DNA of 64,000 nucleotides from Streptomyces flaveolus (GTDB lineage: Bacteria; Actinomycetota; Actinomycetes; Streptomycetales; Streptomycetaceae): positions 62,001 through 126,000 of the forward strand of contig NZ_JNWV01000037.1 of NCBI RefSeq assembly GCF_000716535.1. The letters run 5' to 3'. A program made the position numbers and the translations under genes. This document shows positions 1 to 8,746 of the stretch, piece by piece (within the stretch, counting starts at the first letter, position 1; every line of letters starts with the position of its first letter). The notes beneath the pieces are model-generated. The model made no database searches. It had not been told where the DNA came from and saw only the letters and a list, made by a program, of their open reading frames with translations.

Positions 1-1749
1 CGCGCCGCCGCCCGCGAGGCCGCCGCCGCCCGGCGCAACCTCGCCCTGCTCAACGAGGCCGGCGCCCGCATAGGGAACTCCCTCGACCTGGAGACCACGG
101 CCCGCGAACTCCTCGACGTCGTCGTCCCCGGCTTCTGCGACCTCGCCACCGTCGACCTCTACCAGGGCCTGCTGGCCGGCGACGAGGCCCCGCCCGGACT
201 CGCCGACGGCAGCGCCGAACTGCGTCGCGTCGCCTTCGCCAGCGCCGTCTCCGGCGCGCCCTTCGGCAGCTCCGGGAAGGCCGTCGAGGTCGGCGCGGTC
301 CACCACTTCCCGTTCAGCTCGCCCTGCGCGGACGCCCTGCGCACCGCCCGCCCGCGGCACGTGCCCCCCGAGGAGGGCGGACTCGTGCAGTCCACGCTGG
401 CCGTGCCGATGGTCGCCCACGACACCGTCGTGGGACTCGCGCAGTTCGCCCGGACGAAGGGCAGCGAGCCGTTCGGCGACCGCGACCGGGACCTCGCGGT
501 CGAACTGGCCGCGCGGGCCGCCGTCTGCATCGACAACGCGCGCCTGTACCGCCGGGAGCACGAACGGGCGTTGATACTGCAACGCTCCCTGCTCCCGCCC
601 GGCGACCCCGAGGCGTCGGGCCTGGACATCGCCTGCCGCTACCTGCCCGGCAACGCGGCGACGGAGGTCGGCGGCGACTGGTTCGACGTCATCGAACTCC
701 CCGGCCACCGCACCGCCCTGGTGGTCGGGGACGTCATGGGCCGGGGCCTCAGGGCGGCGGTGGCGATGGGCGAACTCCGCACGGCCGTACGCACGCTGGC
801 CCTGCTGGACCTGGAACCGGCGGAAGTGCTCTCGGCGTTGGACGAGATCGCGCGGGGCCTCGGCACGCCGGGCGGCGTCCAGCAGGCGACCCGTGCGGCC
901 CGTCAGCCCCGGGACGCGGACCTCTCCGAGGTGTACCTCGCGACCTGCGTGTACGCCGTGTACGACTCCGTCACCAGACGCTGTACGTTCGCCAACGCCG
1001 GGCATCTGCCGCCGGTGCTGGTCGAGCCCGGTGAGGCGGCGCTGATGCTCGACGTGCCGCCCGGCATGCCGCTGGGCGTGGGCGGCGAGCCGTTCGAGGA
1101 GGTCGAGGTCGAACTCCCCGAGGGGGCGCTGCTCGCGCTCTACACGGACGGCCTGGTCGAATCGCGCGACCACCCGCTGGACGAGGGGCTCCAGGCCTTC
1201 GTCGGCGCGCTCACCGATCCCACCCAGCCGCTGGAGGACGTCTGCGACCACGTCCTCAACACCCTCGACACCCACCACGGCGAGGACGACATCGCCCTGC
1301 TGATGGCCCGGGTGCAGGGGCTGCCCGCCGAGTCCGTCGGCGACTGGACGCTGCCGCGCGAGCCGCGCAGTGTGGGCCGGGCCCGGGAGTACGCCCGCGG
1401 ACAGCTGCTCTCCTGGGATCTGGAGCCGCTGGTCGACACGACGGAGCTGCTGGTCAGCGAGCTGGTGACGAACGCGCTGCGGTACGGCGAGGGGGACATC
1501 AGGCTACGGCTGCTGCTCGACCGCACGCTGGTCTGCGAGGTCTGGGACTCCGGCCTGGTCCAGCCCCGGCGCCGACGGGCCCGGGACACCGACGAGGGCG
1601 GACGGGGCCTGCAACTGGTCGGCCTGCTCAGCGCGGCCTGGGGCTCCCGGCGGACGCCTCGCGGCAAGACGGTCTGGTTCGAGCTGCCGTTGCCGGGAGG
1701 AGAGGGCAGCCTCACAGACCCGGCAGAGGCCCTGCTGAGCCTGTTCTGA
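1..1749 (+). CDS. SpoIIE-type PP2C phosphatase with GAF and anti-sigma-like ATPase domains (5' end missing)
   Basis: The reading frame is open from base 1 to the TGA at 1747-1749, so the start lies upstream; 582 residues are visible. In visible numbering there is a GAF-like region (about 15-180) ending in a helix, then a PP2C/SpoIIE domain from QRSLLPP (about 190) with metal-binding acidic motifs GGDWFDV (about 223), GDVMGRG (about 243) and YTDGLVE (about 380). The C-terminus (about 455-575) is a GHKL/HATPase fold like RsbW, with ELVTNALRYG (N-box) and GGRGLQLV. Such fusions are common in Streptomyces and are thought to set sigma-factor activity by dephosphorylating anti-anti-sigma proteins and binding or phosphorylating partners. 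Sensor domains such as PAS may lie upstream of the window. The specific partner cannot be told from this sequence. Confidence 0.93.
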   Translation, partial: RAAAREAAAARRNLALLNEAGARIGNSLDLETTARELLDVVVPGFCDLATVDLYQGLLAGDEAPPGLADGSAELRRVAFASAVSGAPFGSSGKAVEVGAVHHFPFSSPCADALRTARPRHVPPEEGGLVQSTLAVPMVAHDTVVGLAQFARTKGSEPFGDRDRDLAVELAARAAVCIDNARLYRREHERALILQRSLLPPGDPEASGLDIACRYLPGNAATEVGGDWFDVIELPGHRTALVVGDVMGRGLRAAVAMGELRTAVRTLALLDLEPAEVLSALDEIARGLGTPGGVQQATRAARQPRDADLSEVYLATCVYAVYDSVTRRCTFANAGHLPPVLVEPGEAALMLDVPPGMPLGVGGEPFEEVEVELPEGALLALYTDGLVESRDHPLDEGLQAFVGALTDPTQPLEDVCDHVLNTLDTHHGEDDIALLMARVQGLPAESVGDWTLPREPRSVGRAREYARGQLLSWDLEPLVDTTELLVSELVTNALRYGEGDIRLRLLLDRTLVCEVWDSGLVQPRRRRARDTDEGGRGLQLVGLLSAAWGSRRTPRGKTVWFELPLPGGEGSLTDPAEALLSLF

Positions 1750-1809
1750 CCCCACTCGGGAGGCAGTCCGCCCCTGCCCCCGATTTCCGGAGGGCGCGTC
1801 GGGCCGCAC

Positions 1810-3597
1810 CTACGTGTGCAGCCGGGAGCGGGTCCGCGGGCCGCCGAACGAGGGCGGGGGACCGCCGTCGGGGTCCTCGCCGAGGAGGACGCCGCCCAGG
1901 ACCGCACCGGCGAGGCCGGCCGCGTCCCCCTCGGTGCCGTGGGCCCGGACATCCCGGTCGGCCAGTCTCCGCGCCTCCCCGGCCACGACGTCGGCCCACC
2001 CCACGTTGCCCGCGCCCAGCTCGCGCACCGCCTCCGCCAGCCGGGCCCGGGCCTCCGCGCCCACCGCCCCCCGGTGCACCCCGACGAACTCCTCCGCCCC
2101 GGCGACCGAACTCCGCGCCACGAGCAGCGCCGCCGTGTCCAGCACCCCCGACCGCGCCCCCGTCTGCCGCTCCACGGCCCGGGTGATCCGGCGCAGCGCG
2201 TCCAGCGGGTCGTACGCCCCACCGGTCAGCTCCTCGCGGACCGCCGCCAGCACTCCATCGGCGTGGGCGGGCCGACCCCCCGGCTCACCCGCCGCCGCGC
2301 CCCCTTCGGCCTGGGCCGGCCGGGCAGGCGGTTCACCTGAGGTCGGTGAGGCCTGGTCGGTCGCGCGCTGGGCCGTCGTCGGCGGGGTCTCCGGCTCTCC
2401 CGTCGTAGGCGAGGCGCGCCGGGCCGTCGCCGGGCCCCCTTCGGTCTGGGCCGACTGGGCAGGCGGTTCACCTGAGGTCGGTGAGGTCTGGTCGGTCGCG
2501 TGCTGGGCCGTCGTCGGCCGGGCTTCCGGCCCATCCAGCGTCGGCGAGGCGCGCCGGGCCGTCGCCAATTTCGACTCCGCGCCGGTCAGCGCCGCCGGTA
2601 CCAGTCCGGCCGCCTCCCGCAGCTGGTCCGCGAGCCGCTCCACCCCGTCCACCAGCAGCCCCGCCTGGGCCACCGCGCCCTCGCCCGCGCGCAACTGCCA
2701 CGCGGCCCGCCGTGTCTCGCCCACATCGGCGGCCTGCCGGGCCTCGTTCAGCCGTGCTCCGGCGAACACCAGGCGGTCCTTGGCCAGTTCGACGTACCCG
2801 GTGACGGACCCGGTGGCCGAGTGCGCGTACCGCTCCCGCAGCGCCGCCAGTGTCCGCTGCGCGGCCGTCGTCCGCGCCGCCAGCTCCCGGAACCGCTCCT
2901 CGGCCACGCCCAGCGCCGCGCGCACCCCCTCCTCGTCCCCCGTGAGTCCCCGCAACCGGTCCAGCGCCTCCGCCTCCGCGTCCAGCCGCCGCCCGGCCTC
3001 CGCGCAGCGTCCGATCACCCCGACCAGCGCCTGGCGCCGGGCGCCCGCCTCCTCCGGGACGCCCTCCTCGTACCGCCGCCAGATCGCGAACGCCGCCGAC
3101 AGCTCGGTCTCGGCGGCTCGCAGCGCGTGCGTGAACGGCTCGGTCCGCTGCTCCCCGAACCGTTCCCGGACGAAGGACAGTTCCTCCCGGCTGGTCCGTA
3201 CGCAGTCGTCGGCCAGCCGCAGTGCCGCCCGGGCCTGGCGTTCGGAGTCGGCCGGGGCGGGCAGGGGCGGGTGCGTCGAGACGATCCCCGGGGTCGTCCG
3301 GGTCCGGGCCCGGCGGGTGCGCCGCAGATAGCCGTATCCGGCCAGGGCGACGGCCGCGACCCCGGCGACGAGCGGCAGCACGAGGTCGGCGGTCGACGTG
3401 CCGCCCTGCTGCGGGGCGGCGGCGCTCGCCACCGTGCCGACGGGGGCCACGGGAACCGGATCACCGGCATGGACCGTCATCACCGGCAACATCAGCCACC
3501 CGGCTCCCACCAGGGCGCCCAGCACGGCATGCGCCACCCGCACCCGTATGTGTGCGGTGGCCCGCCGGGGCCGGCCCCGGATCAGGGAGGACGTCAC
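1810..3597 (-). CDS. Membrane-anchored coiled-coil protein resembling the C-terminal half of TPM-domain proteins
   Basis: A GTG at 3597 starts 595 residues; an upstream ATG in frame at 3750 would add basic low-complexity sequence inside the divergent gene and is less likely. Two hydrophobic stretches near the N-terminus (about 20-38 and 66-86) flank a short Ala/Gly-rich loop and suggest a signal or anchor plus one membrane span. A long helical region rich in Arg, Glu and Ala follows (about 105-330), then a Pro/Thr/Ala linker made of two 45-residue repeats, another helical domain, and an Arg-rich tail ending SFGGPRTRSR. Streptomyces TPM-domain proteins have this cytoplasmic part after an extracytoplasmic TPM domain; that domain is absent here. 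Function unknown. It is divergent from the TIM-barrel gene with about 80 bp between starts. Confidence 0.8.
   Translation of the reverse strand: MTSSLIRGRPRRATAHIRVRVAHAVLGALVGAGWLMLPVMTVHAGDPVPVAPVGTVASAAAPQQGGTSTADLVLPLVAGVAAVALAGYGYLRRTRRARTRTTPGIVSTHPPLPAPADSERQARAALRLADDCVRTSREELSFVRERFGEQRTEPFTHALRAAETELSAAFAIWRRYEEGVPEEAGARRQALVGVIGRCAEAGRRLDAEAEALDRLRGLTGDEEGVRAALGVAEERFRELAARTTAAQRTLAALRERYAHSATGSVTGYVELAKDRLVFAGARLNEARQAADVGETRRAAWQLRAGEGAVAQAGLLVDGVERLADQLREAAGLVPAALTGAESKLATARRASPTLDGPEARPTTAQHATDQTSPTSGEPPAQSAQTEGGPATARRASPTTGEPETPPTTAQRATDQASPTSGEPPARPAQAEGGAAAGEPGGRPAHADGVLAAVREELTGGAYDPLDALRRITRAVERQTGARSGVLDTAALLVARSSVAGAEEFVGVHRGAVGAEARARLAEAVRELGAGNVGWADVVAGEARRLADRDVRAHGTEGDAAGLAGAVLGGVLLGEDPDGGPPPSFGGPRTRSRLHT
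2305..2574. repeat. Two tandem copies of a 135-bp in-frame repeat
   Basis: The string gttcacctgaggtcggtgag occurs at 2331 and again at 2466, exactly 135 bp apart. The flanking sequence on both sides is also largely duplicated, so the two units cover about 2305-2439 and 2440-2574. Because 135 is 45 codons, the repeat adds whole 45-residue units (core TSGEPPA, ARRASPT, TTAQ) to the linker of the coiled-coil membrane protein without breaking the frame. The copies differ at scattered positions, so this is not a recent exact duplication. Confidence 0.85.
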
Positions 3598-3677
3598 ATT
3601 TCGGAGCGTATGGGCAGGTAGACGGCTCCGCGAGCGGGATGGATACGGGTGGGGGACCAGGCGGACAGGGGGGCGCG

Positions 3678-4880
3678 ATGGACGAGAACCGGACCGACGA
3701 CATCCGGACCGAGGAAGAGGGGACCGACGAAGACCGGACCGACGACGCACGGGACGAGGAACGCGGTGCGGTGCACATACGTGAGAAAGAGGACCGCGCC
3801 GAGCGGCAACCCCCTCACCCGGGTGACCCCGCTGCCCAGCCGGCCCCCGGTCCCCGCCCCCGCAAACGCCGCCTCCTGCGGATCGCCGCCGCTCTCCTCG
3901 CCCTCCTCCTGCTCCCCCTCCTCACCGCCGAGACGGCCCTGCGCCTCAACTACACCGGCGATCCCGCCCCCGGCACCCGCACCCGGCACCGGGACGCCCT
4001 CTGGCTCGGGCACGCCTGGGTGGACGGGCGGAAGACCGACCGGGACGTCGAGGCCCTCGCCCGCCGCCTGAGGGGCACCGGGATCCGCGATCTGTACGTC
4101 CACGCGGGGCCGCTCGAACACGACGGGACCCTGCCGGCGTCGGCGTACCCGAAGGCCCGCCGGCTGATCGCGGCCGTACACCGGGAACTCCCCGGCGTCC
4201 GCGTCCAGGCCTGGCTCGGCGACAAACTGGCCACGGAGGGCCCGGACGGCCTGCGCCTGGAGCGCGCCGCGACCCGGGCGGCGATCGTCACCTCGGCCCG
4301 GCAGATCCTCGCCGCCGGCTTCGAGGGCACCCACTTCGACCTGGAACCGCTGCACTCCGGCGACCGCGACTACCTGTCCCTCCTCGACGACCTGCGCGCC
4401 CTCACCCACGCCCGGGGCGCCGTCCTCTCCGTCGCCGCCCACCAGATCGACCCGCTGCCCGCCTTCCACTCCTTCTGGGGCACGACCACCGGCCACCCCA
4501 AGTGGTGGTCGCAGGCGTACTTCGGGCAGGTGGCCCGCCGTGTGGACCAGATCGCCGTCATGTCGTACGACACCATGCAGCCGATGCAGAGCCTGTACGG
4601 CGGCTATGTGGCCCAGCAGACCAGCCTCGCCCTGGAGGTCACCCCCGAGAGCACCGACCTGCTGATGGGCCTGCCCTTCTACCACGAGAACCGGTTCGGC
4701 CACTGGGCGCACGCCGAGACCGTCCCGGCCGCCGTGCGCGGGGTCCGCCTCGGTCTGAGCCGCACGGACGCCGACCGCGCCCGCTTCGGCGTCGCCCTCT
4801 ACGTGGACTTCGCGGCCACCGAGGCGGACTGGCGGGCGTACCGGGAGGGCTGGGTGGCTACGCCCCCGAGCGCCTCCTGA
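3678..4880 (+). CDS. Membrane-anchored TIM-barrel protein, glycoside hydrolase 18-like
   Basis: The ATG at 3678 follows a purine-rich stretch (caggggggcgcg) and gives 400 residues; ATG 3639 is an alternative start. The first 65 residues are hydrophilic and rich in Asp, Glu and Arg. A membrane segment follows (about 68-90), then an extracytoplasmic domain of about 310 residues. The sequence GTHFDLEP (D221, E223) sits where GH18-like barrels carry their DxxDxDxE or DIEP catalytic strand. VMSYDT (about 296) resembles the conserved MxYD strand of the same fold. This suggests a sugar-polymer hydrolase or a non-catalytic relative; the substrate is unknown. Its last 23 bp overlap the convergent sdhB gene. 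Confidence 0.75.
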   Translation: MDENRTDDIRTEEEGTDEDRTDDARDEERGAVHIREKEDRAERQPPHPGDPAAQPAPGPRPRKRRLLRIAAALLALLLLPLLTAETALRLNYTGDPAPGTRTRHRDALWLGHAWVDGRKTDRDVEALARRLRGTGIRDLYVHAGPLEHDGTLPASAYPKARRLIAAVHRELPGVRVQAWLGDKLATEGPDGLRLERAATRAAIVTSARQILAAGFEGTHFDLEPLHSGDRDYLSLLDDLRALTHARGAVLSVAAHQIDPLPAFHSFWGTTTGHPKWWSQAYFGQVARRVDQIAVMSYDTMQPMQSLYGGYVAQQTSLALEVTPESTDLLMGLPFYHENRFGHWAHAETVPAAVRGVRLGLSRTDADRARFGVALYVDFAATEADWRAYREGWVATPPSAS

Positions 4881-5631
4881 TCTTCGAACCCAGCCAGACC
4901 AGCGGGTCGTACTTGCGGTCCACCGCGCGTTCCTTCAGCGGGATCAGGGCGTTGTCGGTGATCTTGATGCCCTCGGGGCAGACCTCCGTGCAGCACTTGG
5001 TGATGTTGCAGTAGCCGAGGCCGTGGTCGTCCTGGGCGGCGCGACCGCGGTCCAGGCCGGTCTCGGCCGCCGCGTCCAGCGGGTGCATGTCGAGCTCGGC
5101 GACGCGCATCAGGTAGCGCGGGCCGGCGAACGCCTGCTTGTTCTCCTCGTGGTCGCGCACCACGTGGCAGGTGTTCTGGCACAGGAAGCACTCGATGCAC
5201 TTGCGGAACTCCTGCGGGCGGTCCACGTCCTCCTGGAACATGCGGTACTCGCCGGGGCCGAGTCCAGCGGGCGGCACGAAGGACGGGACCTCGCGCGCCT
5301 TCTGGTAGTTGAAGCCGACGTCCGTCACCAGGTCCCGGATCACCGGGAAGGCACGCAGCGGGGTGATCGTGATCGTCTCCGCGCGGTCGAAGACGGACAT
5401 GCGGGTCATGCACAGCAGCCGGGGGCGGCCGTTGACCTCCGCCGAGCACGAACCGCACTTGCCCGCCTTGCAGTTCCAGCGCACGGCGAGGTCGGGCGCC
5501 TGGGTGGCCTGGAGGCGGTGGACGATGTCCAGGACCACCTCGCCGTCGTTCACCTCGACCGTGAAGTCCTCCAGGTTGCCGCCCTGTTCGTCGCCCCGCC
5601 ACACCTGGAAGCGGGCTTCGTAGCTGCTCAC
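4858..5631 (-). CDS. sdhB: Succinate dehydrogenase iron-sulfur subunit (Sdh1 type)
   Basis: The 257-residue protein starts at a GTG overlapping the sdhA stop by 4 bp, which indicates translational coupling. The N-terminal ferredoxin domain has the plant-type [2Fe-2S] ligands C54, C59, C62 and C74 (WNCKAGKCGSC). The C-terminal domain has two cysteine clusters, CIECFLCQNTC and CNITKCCTEVCP, for the [4Fe-4S] and [3Fe-4S] centres. It passes electrons from the SdhA flavin toward the quinone site in the membrane anchor. Length and sequence type fit the mycobacterial Sdh1 group (Rv0247c-like) more than the classical four-subunit enzyme. Confidence 0.95.
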   Translation of the reverse strand: MSSYEARFQVWRGDEQGGNLEDFTVEVNDGEVVLDIVHRLQATQAPDLAVRWNCKAGKCGSCSAEVNGRPRLLCMTRMSVFDRAETITITPLRAFPVIRDLVTDVGFNYQKAREVPSFVPPAGLGPGEYRMFQEDVDRPQEFRKCIECFLCQNTCHVVRDHEENKQAFAGPRYLMRVAELDMHPLDAAAETGLDRGRAAQDDHGLGYCNITKCCTEVCPEGIKITDNALIPLKERAVDRKYDPLVWLGSKIRRRSGA

Positions 5632-7583
5632 TCGTACAGCTCCTCTTCGGCGAGGTACTTGACCAGCTCCTCCTTCTCGAAGAGGGCGAGCAGGTCCGGG
5701 CGGATGGGGTCGGTGGTCTCGCGGGTGAGGCGGATCTGGCCGCGGGCGGGGTCGGACGCCGCGAGGCCGCCCGTGGGGTCGGCGAGGGCGCACAGCAGGT
5801 TCACGTTGCGCCAGGCCCGGTCCATCCGGGGATGGTCCTCGCGGGTGTGCCCGCCGCGCGACTCGGTGCGCTCCAGCGCGGCCCGGGCCACGCACTCGCT
5901 GACCAGCAGCATGTTCCTGAGGTCCAGGGCGAGGTGCCAGCCGGGGTTGAACTGGCGGTGGCCCTCGACACCGGCCCGCCGGGCCCGCACCCGCAGCTCG
6001 GCGAGCTTGTGCAGGGCCTGCTCCATCTCGCCCTCGCGGCGGATGATGCCGACCAGGTCGTTCATCGCCTGCTGGAGTTCCTGGTGCAGGGTGTACGGGT
6101 TCTCCGGCGGCCCCGCCTCGCCCTCCGCCCCGGCGGAGAACGGCCGCAGCGCCTCCGCCGAAGCCGCGCCGATCTGGGCGTCGTCCACCGGCGGGCGCCG
6201 GTCGGCCGTCCCCTGCGCGTACTGCGCCGCGTGCCAGCCCGCCCGGCGTCCGAACACCAGCAGGTCGGACAGGGAGTTGCCGCCGAGCCGGTTGGAACCG
6301 TGCATGCCGCCGGCCACCTCACCGGCCGCGTACAGCCCCGGCACCCCGCGCGCCGCCGCCGTGTCGGAGTCGACCGCGATGCCGCCCATCACGTAGTGGC
6401 AGGTCGGCCCGACCTCCATGGCCTCGGCCGTGATGTCGACGTCCGCCAGCTCCTTGAACTGGTGGTACATGGACGGCAGCCGGCGCCGGATCACCTCGGC
6501 GGGCATCCGGGTCGACACGTCCAGGAAGACCCCGCCGTGCGGGGAGCCCCGGCCCGCCTTCACCTCGGCGTTGATCGCGCGGGCCACCTCGTCGCGGGGG
6601 AGGAGTTCGGGCGGCCGGCGGTTGTGGTCGGGGTCCTCGTACCACCGGTCGGCCTCGTCCTCCGACTCGGCGTACTTCTCCTTGAAGACGTCCGGGATGT
6701 AGTCGAACATGAACCGCTTGCCCTCGGAGTTCCGCAGCACCCCGCCGTCCCCGCGCACCGACTCGGTGACGAGGATGCCCTTCACCGACGGCGGCCAGAC
6801 CATGCCGGTCGGGTGGAACTGGACGAACTCCATGTTGAGCAGCGGGGCGCCGGCCAGCAGCGCCAGCGCGTGGCCGTCGCCCGTGTACTCCCACGAGTTG
6901 GACGTGACCTTGAAGGACTTGCCGATGCCGCCGGTCGCGAGGACCACGGCCGGGGCCTGGAGGACGAAGAAGCGGCCGGTCTCACGGTCGTAGGCGAAGA
7001 CGCCGCTCACGCGCGAGTCCGCGGCGTCGCCGCTGCCGGGCACGGTCTTCAGGATCCGGGTGACCGTGCACTCCTGGAAGACCTTCAGCCGGGACTCGTA
7101 GTCCCCGGTCTCCTTGAAGTCCTCCTGCTGGAGCGCGACGATCTTCTGCTGGAGCGTGCGGATCAGCTCCAGGCCCGTACGGTCGCCCACGTGGGCCAGG
7201 CGCGGGTACTCGTGCCCGCCGAAGTTCCGCTGCGAGATGCGGCCGTCCTTCGTACGGTCGAACAGCGCGCCCCAGGTCTCCAGTTCCCACACCCGCTCCG
7301 GGGCCTCCTGCGCGTGCAGTTCGGCCATCCGCCACTGGTTGAGGAACTTGCCGCCGCGCATGGTGTCGCGGAAGTGGACCTGCCAGGTGTCGTGCTCGTT
7401 GGCGTTGGCCATCGCCGCCGCGATGCCGCCCTCGGCCATCACCGTGTGCGCCTTGCCGAACAGCGACTTGCAGATCACCGCCGTACGGGCGCCCCGTTCG
7501 CGCGCCTCGATCGCCGCGCGGAGGCCCGCGCCCCCGGCGCCGACCACGACGACGTCCCACTCCTGCCGGTCGACCACGGACAT
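5628..7583 (-). CDS. sdhA: Succinate dehydrogenase flavoprotein subunit
   Basis: The protein has 651 residues. It opens with the FAD-binding motif VVVVGAGGAG (about 11-20), followed by KAHTVMAEGG, in which H46 is the expected covalent flavin attachment site. Active-site motifs for the dicarboxylate (QFHPTG, ESVRGDGG) are present, and GSNRLGGNSLSDLLVFGRRAG marks the C-terminal part of the FAD domain. It oxidises succinate to fumarate on the cytoplasmic face and feeds electrons to SdhB. The gene lies 22 bp downstream of the anchor gene and overlaps sdhB, giving the order anchor-sdhA-sdhB. Fumarate reductase in reverse is possible, but the aerobic host makes succinate oxidation the likely main role. 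Confidence 0.96.
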   Translation of the reverse strand: MSVVDRQEWDVVVVGAGGAGLRAAIEARERGARTAVICKSLFGKAHTVMAEGGIAAAMANANEHDTWQVHFRDTMRGGKFLNQWRMAELHAQEAPERVWELETWGALFDRTKDGRISQRNFGGHEYPRLAHVGDRTGLELIRTLQQKIVALQQEDFKETGDYESRLKVFQECTVTRILKTVPGSGDAADSRVSGVFAYDRETGRFFVLQAPAVVLATGGIGKSFKVTSNSWEYTGDGHALALLAGAPLLNMEFVQFHPTGMVWPPSVKGILVTESVRGDGGVLRNSEGKRFMFDYIPDVFKEKYAESEDEADRWYEDPDHNRRPPELLPRDEVARAINAEVKAGRGSPHGGVFLDVSTRMPAEVIRRRLPSMYHQFKELADVDITAEAMEVGPTCHYVMGGIAVDSDTAAARGVPGLYAAGEVAGGMHGSNRLGGNSLSDLLVFGRRAGWHAAQYAQGTADRRPPVDDAQIGAASAEALRPFSAGAEGEAGPPENPYTLHQELQQAMNDLVGIIRREGEMEQALHKLAELRVRARRAGVEGHRQFNPGWHLALDLRNMLLVSECVARAALERTESRGGHTREDHPRMDRAWRNVNLLCALADPTGGLAASDPARGQIRLTRETTDPIRPDLLALFEKEELVKYLAEEELYE

Positions 7584-7605
7584 CAGTCAGTCCCTCACTG
7601 GATCT

Positions 7606-8427
7606 CTAGAAGAAGCGCGGATCGTCGAAGACCCCGGACGCGACCAGGTAGACGTAGAAGTCGGCGAGCGCCACGCTCAGCAGCGAGGCCCAGGCCAGCT
7701 GCATGTGGCGGGCGTTGAGCCGGCCGACGAACTGCCACGCGCGGTAGCGCACGGGGTGCCGGGAGAAGTGCTTGAGCTTGCCGCCGACGATGTGCCGGCA
7801 GGAGTGGCACGAGAGGGTGTACGCCCAGATCAGCGCGATGTTGGCGAGGAAGACCAGGGTGCCGAGGCCCATGTGCCCCCACCGGTAGTGCTCGTCCCGG
7901 AAGGCCAGCACGGTGTCGTACGTCAGCACGCCGGCCACCAGCAGGGCGGCGTAGAAGAAGTACCGGTGGATGTTCTGCAGGACCAGCGGGAAGCGGGTCT
8001 CGCCGGTGTACGTCCGGTGCGGCTCGGCCACCGCGCAGGCGGGCGGCGACGCCCAGAAGGCGCGGTAGTACGCCTTGCGGTAGTAGTAGCAGGTCAGCCG
8101 GAAGCCGAGCGGGAAGATCAGGATGATGATGGCGGGGGAGATGCCCCACCAGCCCCCGAACAGGTCGGCGTTGGGCCCGGCGCGCATGGTCCGGCAGTTC
8201 TCCGCCAGGCACGGCGAGTAGAACGGCGAGACGTACGGCGCCGCGTAGTAGTGGGCGTTCGCGAAGGCCCGCCAGGTCGAGTACACGACGAAGGCCAGCA
8301 GGCCGGCCGCGGTGGCGGCGGGCGCCAGCCACCAGCGGTCGGTCCGCAGGTGCGGGGCGGCGATCGCGGCGCGCGTACGGGTGCGTACGCCACCGCTGTT
8401 CTGTTGGGGTTCCGTACCAGTAGCCAA
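7606..8427 (-). CDS. sdhC: Succinate dehydrogenase membrane anchor, Sdh1 type with Cys/His motif
   Basis: A TTG at 8427 preceded by GGAG gives 273 residues, the same length I recall for the mycobacterial Sdh1 anchor Rv0249c. There are about five hydrophobic helices. A loop before the second helix carries several cysteines (SPCLAENC). Two unusual motifs follow: C131-x5-H137 (CAVAEPH) and C207-H208-S209-C210-R211-H212 (CHSCRH). NIHRYFF supplies a histidine suited to a haem. A Rieske-type [2Fe-2S] cluster has been reported inside the mycobacterial Sdh1 anchor, and these Cys/His residues are candidates for its ligands here; that assignment is inference. Confidence 0.88.
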   Translation of the reverse strand: MATGTEPQQNSGGVRTRTRAAIAAPHLRTDRWWLAPAATAAGLLAFVVYSTWRAFANAHYYAAPYVSPFYSPCLAENCRTMRAGPNADLFGGWWGISPAIIILIFPLGFRLTCYYYRKAYYRAFWASPPACAVAEPHRTYTGETRFPLVLQNIHRYFFYAALLVAGVLTYDTVLAFRDEHYRWGHMGLGTLVFLANIALIWAYTLSCHSCRHIVGGKLKHFSRHPVRYRAWQFVGRLNARHMQLAWASLLSVALADFYVYLVASGVFDDPRFF

Positions 8428-8458
8428 GGGGGACTCCGGTCGGTTCGAGGGGGGAGTG

Positions 8459-8746
8459 TCAGGGGGCGCGGCGGTCGCGGGCGCCCAGGCCCTCGTCGTC
8501 CGAGTCCGTCCACAGGCTGATGTCGTAGGGCGCGTCGGAGATGGTGACGAGGTCGGGCCGGCGCGGCGTGGCCGGGGCCGCGGCGGCCTCCCGCAGCAGT
8601 GCCACGCTCTCACGCAGATGGTCGGCGTCCAGGCGGACCCGGCGTATCTCCAGAGCGCTGCCGAGCTGGTGTTCCAGGCGGCTCACCGACCGGTTGAGGT
8701 CGTCGAGACAGCGCTGGACGGCGTTGATGTCGTCGTGCACGGACAT
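8459..8746 (-). CDS. Small coiled-coil protein upstream of sdh, unknown function
   Basis: The ATG has a well-placed ribosome site (gagggcaag) and gives 95 residues. Residues 1-50 form an amphipathic helix with regularly spaced Leu and Val (INAVQRCLDDLNRSVSRLEH). The C-terminus is acidic and includes a PYDISLWTD segment. No signal peptide or membrane span is seen. It is the first gene before sdhC, with 31 bp between stop and start, so it is probably on the same transcript. I do not recognise a family. Confidence 0.75.
   Translation of the reverse strand: MSVHDDINAVQRCLDDLNRSVSRLEHQLGSALEIRRVRLDADHLRESVALLREAAAAPATPRRPDLVTISDAPYDISLWTDSDDEGLGARDRRAP

Noticed and set aside
2500..3621. Long open frames antisense to the coiled-coil membrane protein
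   Set aside because: Typical high-GC shadow frames rich in Arg, Pro and Gly, without ribosome sites or domain similarity.
8441..8613. Upstream extension of the Sdh anchor to ATG 8613
   Set aside because: It would run through the well-supported 95-residue gene and adds Pro/Arg-rich shadow sequence; TTG 8427 has a ribosome site.
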